The translations under genes were made by a program, and so were the position numbers. A stretch of 64,000 bases of DNA, taken from Flaccisagitta enflata (taxonomy: Eukaryota > Chaetognatha > Sagittoidea > Aphragmophora). Shown in pieces: positions 61,540 to 64,000 of the stretch. Location: contig OZ231128.1 of assembly GCA_965153355.1 (NCBI GenBank), forward strand, positions 36,456,001 to 36,520,000, written 5' to 3'. Position 1 is the first letter of the stretch. Each line of letters starts with the position of its first letter. The notes beneath the pieces are model-generated. The model was not told the DNA's origin and did not search any database. It saw nothing but the letters and a program-made list of their open reading frames with translations.

Positions 61540-62150
61540 GCGTTCTATGCTACTCTACACCCTGCTATGTCGGTCCGTCGCACAGTGGACCGTGACCCTG
61601 AAAAAATAAATTGTTATTGTTTTGGGGAGTAGTAATTTACCATAATATTCTTGTAGTTTTAAAGAAACGTCAAGGAACGTCAAGCCCTAATGAGGAAAAT
61701 AAACCCATGCTACGGTAGCTTTCACTTAGCACCACACCCGTGTGTAGGGGGATCCTCGCGCGATCCTCCGTTCTCTAGTGTGGATTATAAGGTTCTATGC
61801 AATAGTGATGTGGCAGTGATTGAAAAAACTCTCACTGATATTACTGCATCACAACTAGAATAAGCTCTGTTGCTTCCAAAACGAATGTCCAATACCGAAT
61901 TCGGTCTGAGATACTCTTTTTCACTTTTTCTTCACTTTTTTTCTCCTTTTTCGATTTGCAATCAAAATGATGCAAAAAAGATAAAAATGACCATTTTTAC
62001 AACGGCGATGACCTAAACACTATATACGACATTGCTTAAGACATCAACGACTATAACTGACATGACAGAAGCCAACAGCAAAGAAAATGAGGAAAACGAG
62101 GCCAAGTTATGACCAATTTGTGCGCTTCTGTTACTATAAGAAGGAACGCT
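61540..62150. other. No gene recognised
   Basis: Starts with a Helentron-like fragment (AGTCGCGTTCTATGCTACTC to about 61585). GGGATCCTCGCGCGATCCTC near 61750 is a small palindrome. Nothing here continues SLC7. Confidence 0.5.
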
Positions 62151-62344
62151 TTGAACAAATGAATGAATAAATGAATGAATGAATGAATGAATGAATGAAT
62201 GAATGAATGAATGAATGAATGAATGAATGCAGGAATTAATGAACGAATGAATGAACGGAAGACAGGATTAAAAGAAAGAAAGTCTTGAACTGACCAACCG
62301 ACCAGCTGTTTTTTTCTTCTCTCCGTTTCCCTGTCTGTCTTTGT

Positions 62345-62345
62345 C

Positions 62346-62433
<88 letters not shown>

Positions 62434-62440
62434 AGAGGAG

Positions 62441-62497
<57 letters not shown>

Positions 62498-62538
62498 GAG
62501 AGAGAGAGCCAGCCAGCCAGCCAGCCAGACAGATAGAC

Positions 62539-62579
<41 letters not shown>

Positions 62580-62580
62580 A
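62345..62580. repeat. (CT)n-(GA)n palindrome with (CCAG)n(CAGA)n
   Basis: About 32 CT units, loop CTCAGAGGAGACTGAG, about 32 GA units, then CCAG and CAGA blocks. The CT and GA arms can pair with each other. Confidence 0.92.
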
Positions 62581-62868
62581 TAAATGAAATCCAGACAATA
62601 AGATGGATAAACAGATAGACGCAGGCATTCACTGAAAACAAATCCAGGAGAAGAATCAATAAACAAGAACCTCGATTGTTGCTTGAGACGCGTTTTCAGC
62701 GTGAACATATTTCCATGAATTTCAATTGTCCAATGAGGGAGTGAGCGAGCCTGTGAATGGAGCGAGCAAGCGCTACGGAGCAAGTGAGTGGCGCGAACAA
62801 ACGAACGTAGCGAGCGACCGAGTGGCCCGTTGAAACGTATTTGTCAGGAGTAGTTACAGACCCTTATA

Positions 62869-63044
62869 CAGTTGAACCCCGCTCTAACGGACCCGCCACC
62901 AACAGAATTCCGCCTATAACAGACGCAAATTCATAGTCCCTTCAAATTAATTCTTTTATTTTTTTTGTTAGCAATAACAGAAGTTCACCTTTAACAGAAG
63001 AAAATTGATAATTCCCTGAAATTCGTTAGAGCGGGGTTTAACTG
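62869..63044. mobile_element. GCTCTAACGG-family MITE, 176 bp
   Basis: TA|CAGTTGAACCCCGCTCTAACGG ... TTCGTTAGAGCGGGGTTTAACTG|TA. Short relative of 18407-19843. Confidence 0.85.
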
Positions 63045-63090
63045 TATAGTTGAACTTCAGATTGTCTTACTATAAACGGTCTTACCACAG

Positions 63091-63415
63091 ATGGATTATT
63101 ACAATGATTGGGAATATGAAAACGAAGACCACGAAGATAGCAATGAAGATTATGATTATGTTGATGAAATAGTTGAATGTGTCAATGACGTCGACGACAG
63201 ACATGAAGAAAACGATAACAACGCCAACGGTGATGATGATGACAACAATGATGACAACGACAAAGACGCCGGTGATGATAATGACAACGGTGAGGAAAAT
63301 GACGACGATGATGACTACGACGAAAACATGATGATAATGTCGTTGATGAGAATCAGGCACATTTCTATCGAAATCGTAAGATATTTTGCGTCATTGATTA
63401 ATGCGTAACCAACCA
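63091..63415 (+). repeat. Degenerate (GAY)n array, second copy
   Basis: The open frame codes an Asp/Asn/Glu-rich peptide (DDDDNNDDND), but its right flank GGCACATTTCTATCGAAATC and TAATGCGTAACCAACCAACT matches the flank of the array at 58776. It is repeat-derived, not a gene. Confidence 0.75.
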
Positions 63416-63675
63416 ACTAGAGCATCCGTGCAGGAGCGGTATGACGCACTGAAAATTACCATAGAATTAGCTGCCCAAGCCAGATGAATCATGATTTTCA
63501 TAAGATCAAATATGACAAAATTTTTTGTTTGGATGTTATCAATTAACATGTGAATAGATATATTTTGCATGAATTGATTACAATAAGTCAGTTCAAGTCT
63601 TGGATTGTGAATTATATGGTCGAAAAAATAGACAAAATGCAGTTAAAATTTCCATTTATTATTGTACTATGATCT

Positions 63676-63816
63676 ACACAGAATTCCAAATTTGCATAGA
63701 AAATCAAAATCTCAATAAAATAAGAATATAGCGCGATCCCTAACTCAGTTACTGAGCGCGCTATGTTTTTAATTCATGGAAATTTTGATTTCCTATGCAA
63801 GTTTGGAATTCTGTGT
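63676..63816. repeat. Palindromic repeat family, copy 3
   Basis: ACACAGAATTCCAAATTTGC ... AAGTTTGGAATTCTGTGT, centre CCTAACTCAGTTACTGAGCG. Confidence 0.8.
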
Positions 63817-64000
63817 GAGCTGAAAAAAATCGATTGTTACTAATTTTTTTCACCTTTTCATAACTTCATAGTCGAATTTCCTTCATTCCTATTTCCCATT
63901 CTACCATTTGGCCATAAAAGATGATTCCTTTTATGTGATTATACATAAATAGTTGGAAAAAATTAAGCAGGCAGTTACCAAAATAGAATTGCCAATGCGA

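Noticed and set aside
63091-63408. Open frame of 105 codons, acidic
   Set aside because: A degenerate (GAY)n repeat whose flank is shared with the array at 58776. No splice or start context.

Overview
This is a repeat-rich nuclear segment from an animal, most likely an invertebrate. The evidence is GT-AG introns up to 18.8 kb, two multi-exon membrane-protein genes of animal type, a LINE fragment, many TIR and Helentron-like elements, and a very heavy microsatellite load. Lineage cannot be fixed from sequence alone. The commonest repeat resembles the HINE/pearl type known from molluscs and other invertebrates, but that is not diagnostic.

Gene 1 (+ strand, 24130 to beyond 60180) is an SLC7-type light-chain amino-acid transporter. 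Twelve exons can be joined with correct phases and GT-AG borders at all eleven introns, giving about 780 residues; the 3' end lies outside the recognisable part. The transporter core is standard: a GSG motif in TM1, a Cys-x-Pro in the second external loop, and TM1 to about TM12. It is preceded by a Pro/Gly/Ser/acidic N-terminal region of about 355 residues that usual LAT-type transporters lack.

Gene 2 (- strand, 46093 to 40636) is an ionotropic glutamate receptor (iGluR). It lies antisense and wholly inside the 18.8-kb SLC7 intron 7. Five exons cover part of the S1 ligand-binding half, M1, the pore loop, M3 (SYTANL), S2 and M4. Phases fit throughout, but the first visible donor reads CAG|GAAAGT instead of CAG|GTAAGT, and M1 has an in-frame TAG just before it. 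In this assembly the gene therefore looks freshly broken, or it is a candidate for recoding, unusual splicing or base error.

The rest is repeats. 1-24 kb holds no recognised gene: a 4.2-kb fold-back element (7771-11965), a 1.4-kb TIR element, hAT-like elements with 8-bp target duplications and many Helentron-like copies. 26-32 kb (SLC7 intron 3) holds an hAT-like element, a 5'-truncated LINE, a compound microsatellite and a TA-flanked element ending 15 nt before an exon. 36-56 kb mixes SLC7 exons, the iGluR exons and nested repeats. 56-60.2 kb holds the compact 3' half of SLC7 with microsatellites in the introns. 60.2-64 kb has a degenerate copy of half of the last SLC7 exon and more repeats.

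Three things deserve follow-up: the sense/antisense pair with its two lesions, the N-terminally enlarged transporter, and the dominant repeat family. A filled/empty-site comparison inside this window shows that family inserts without target duplication.
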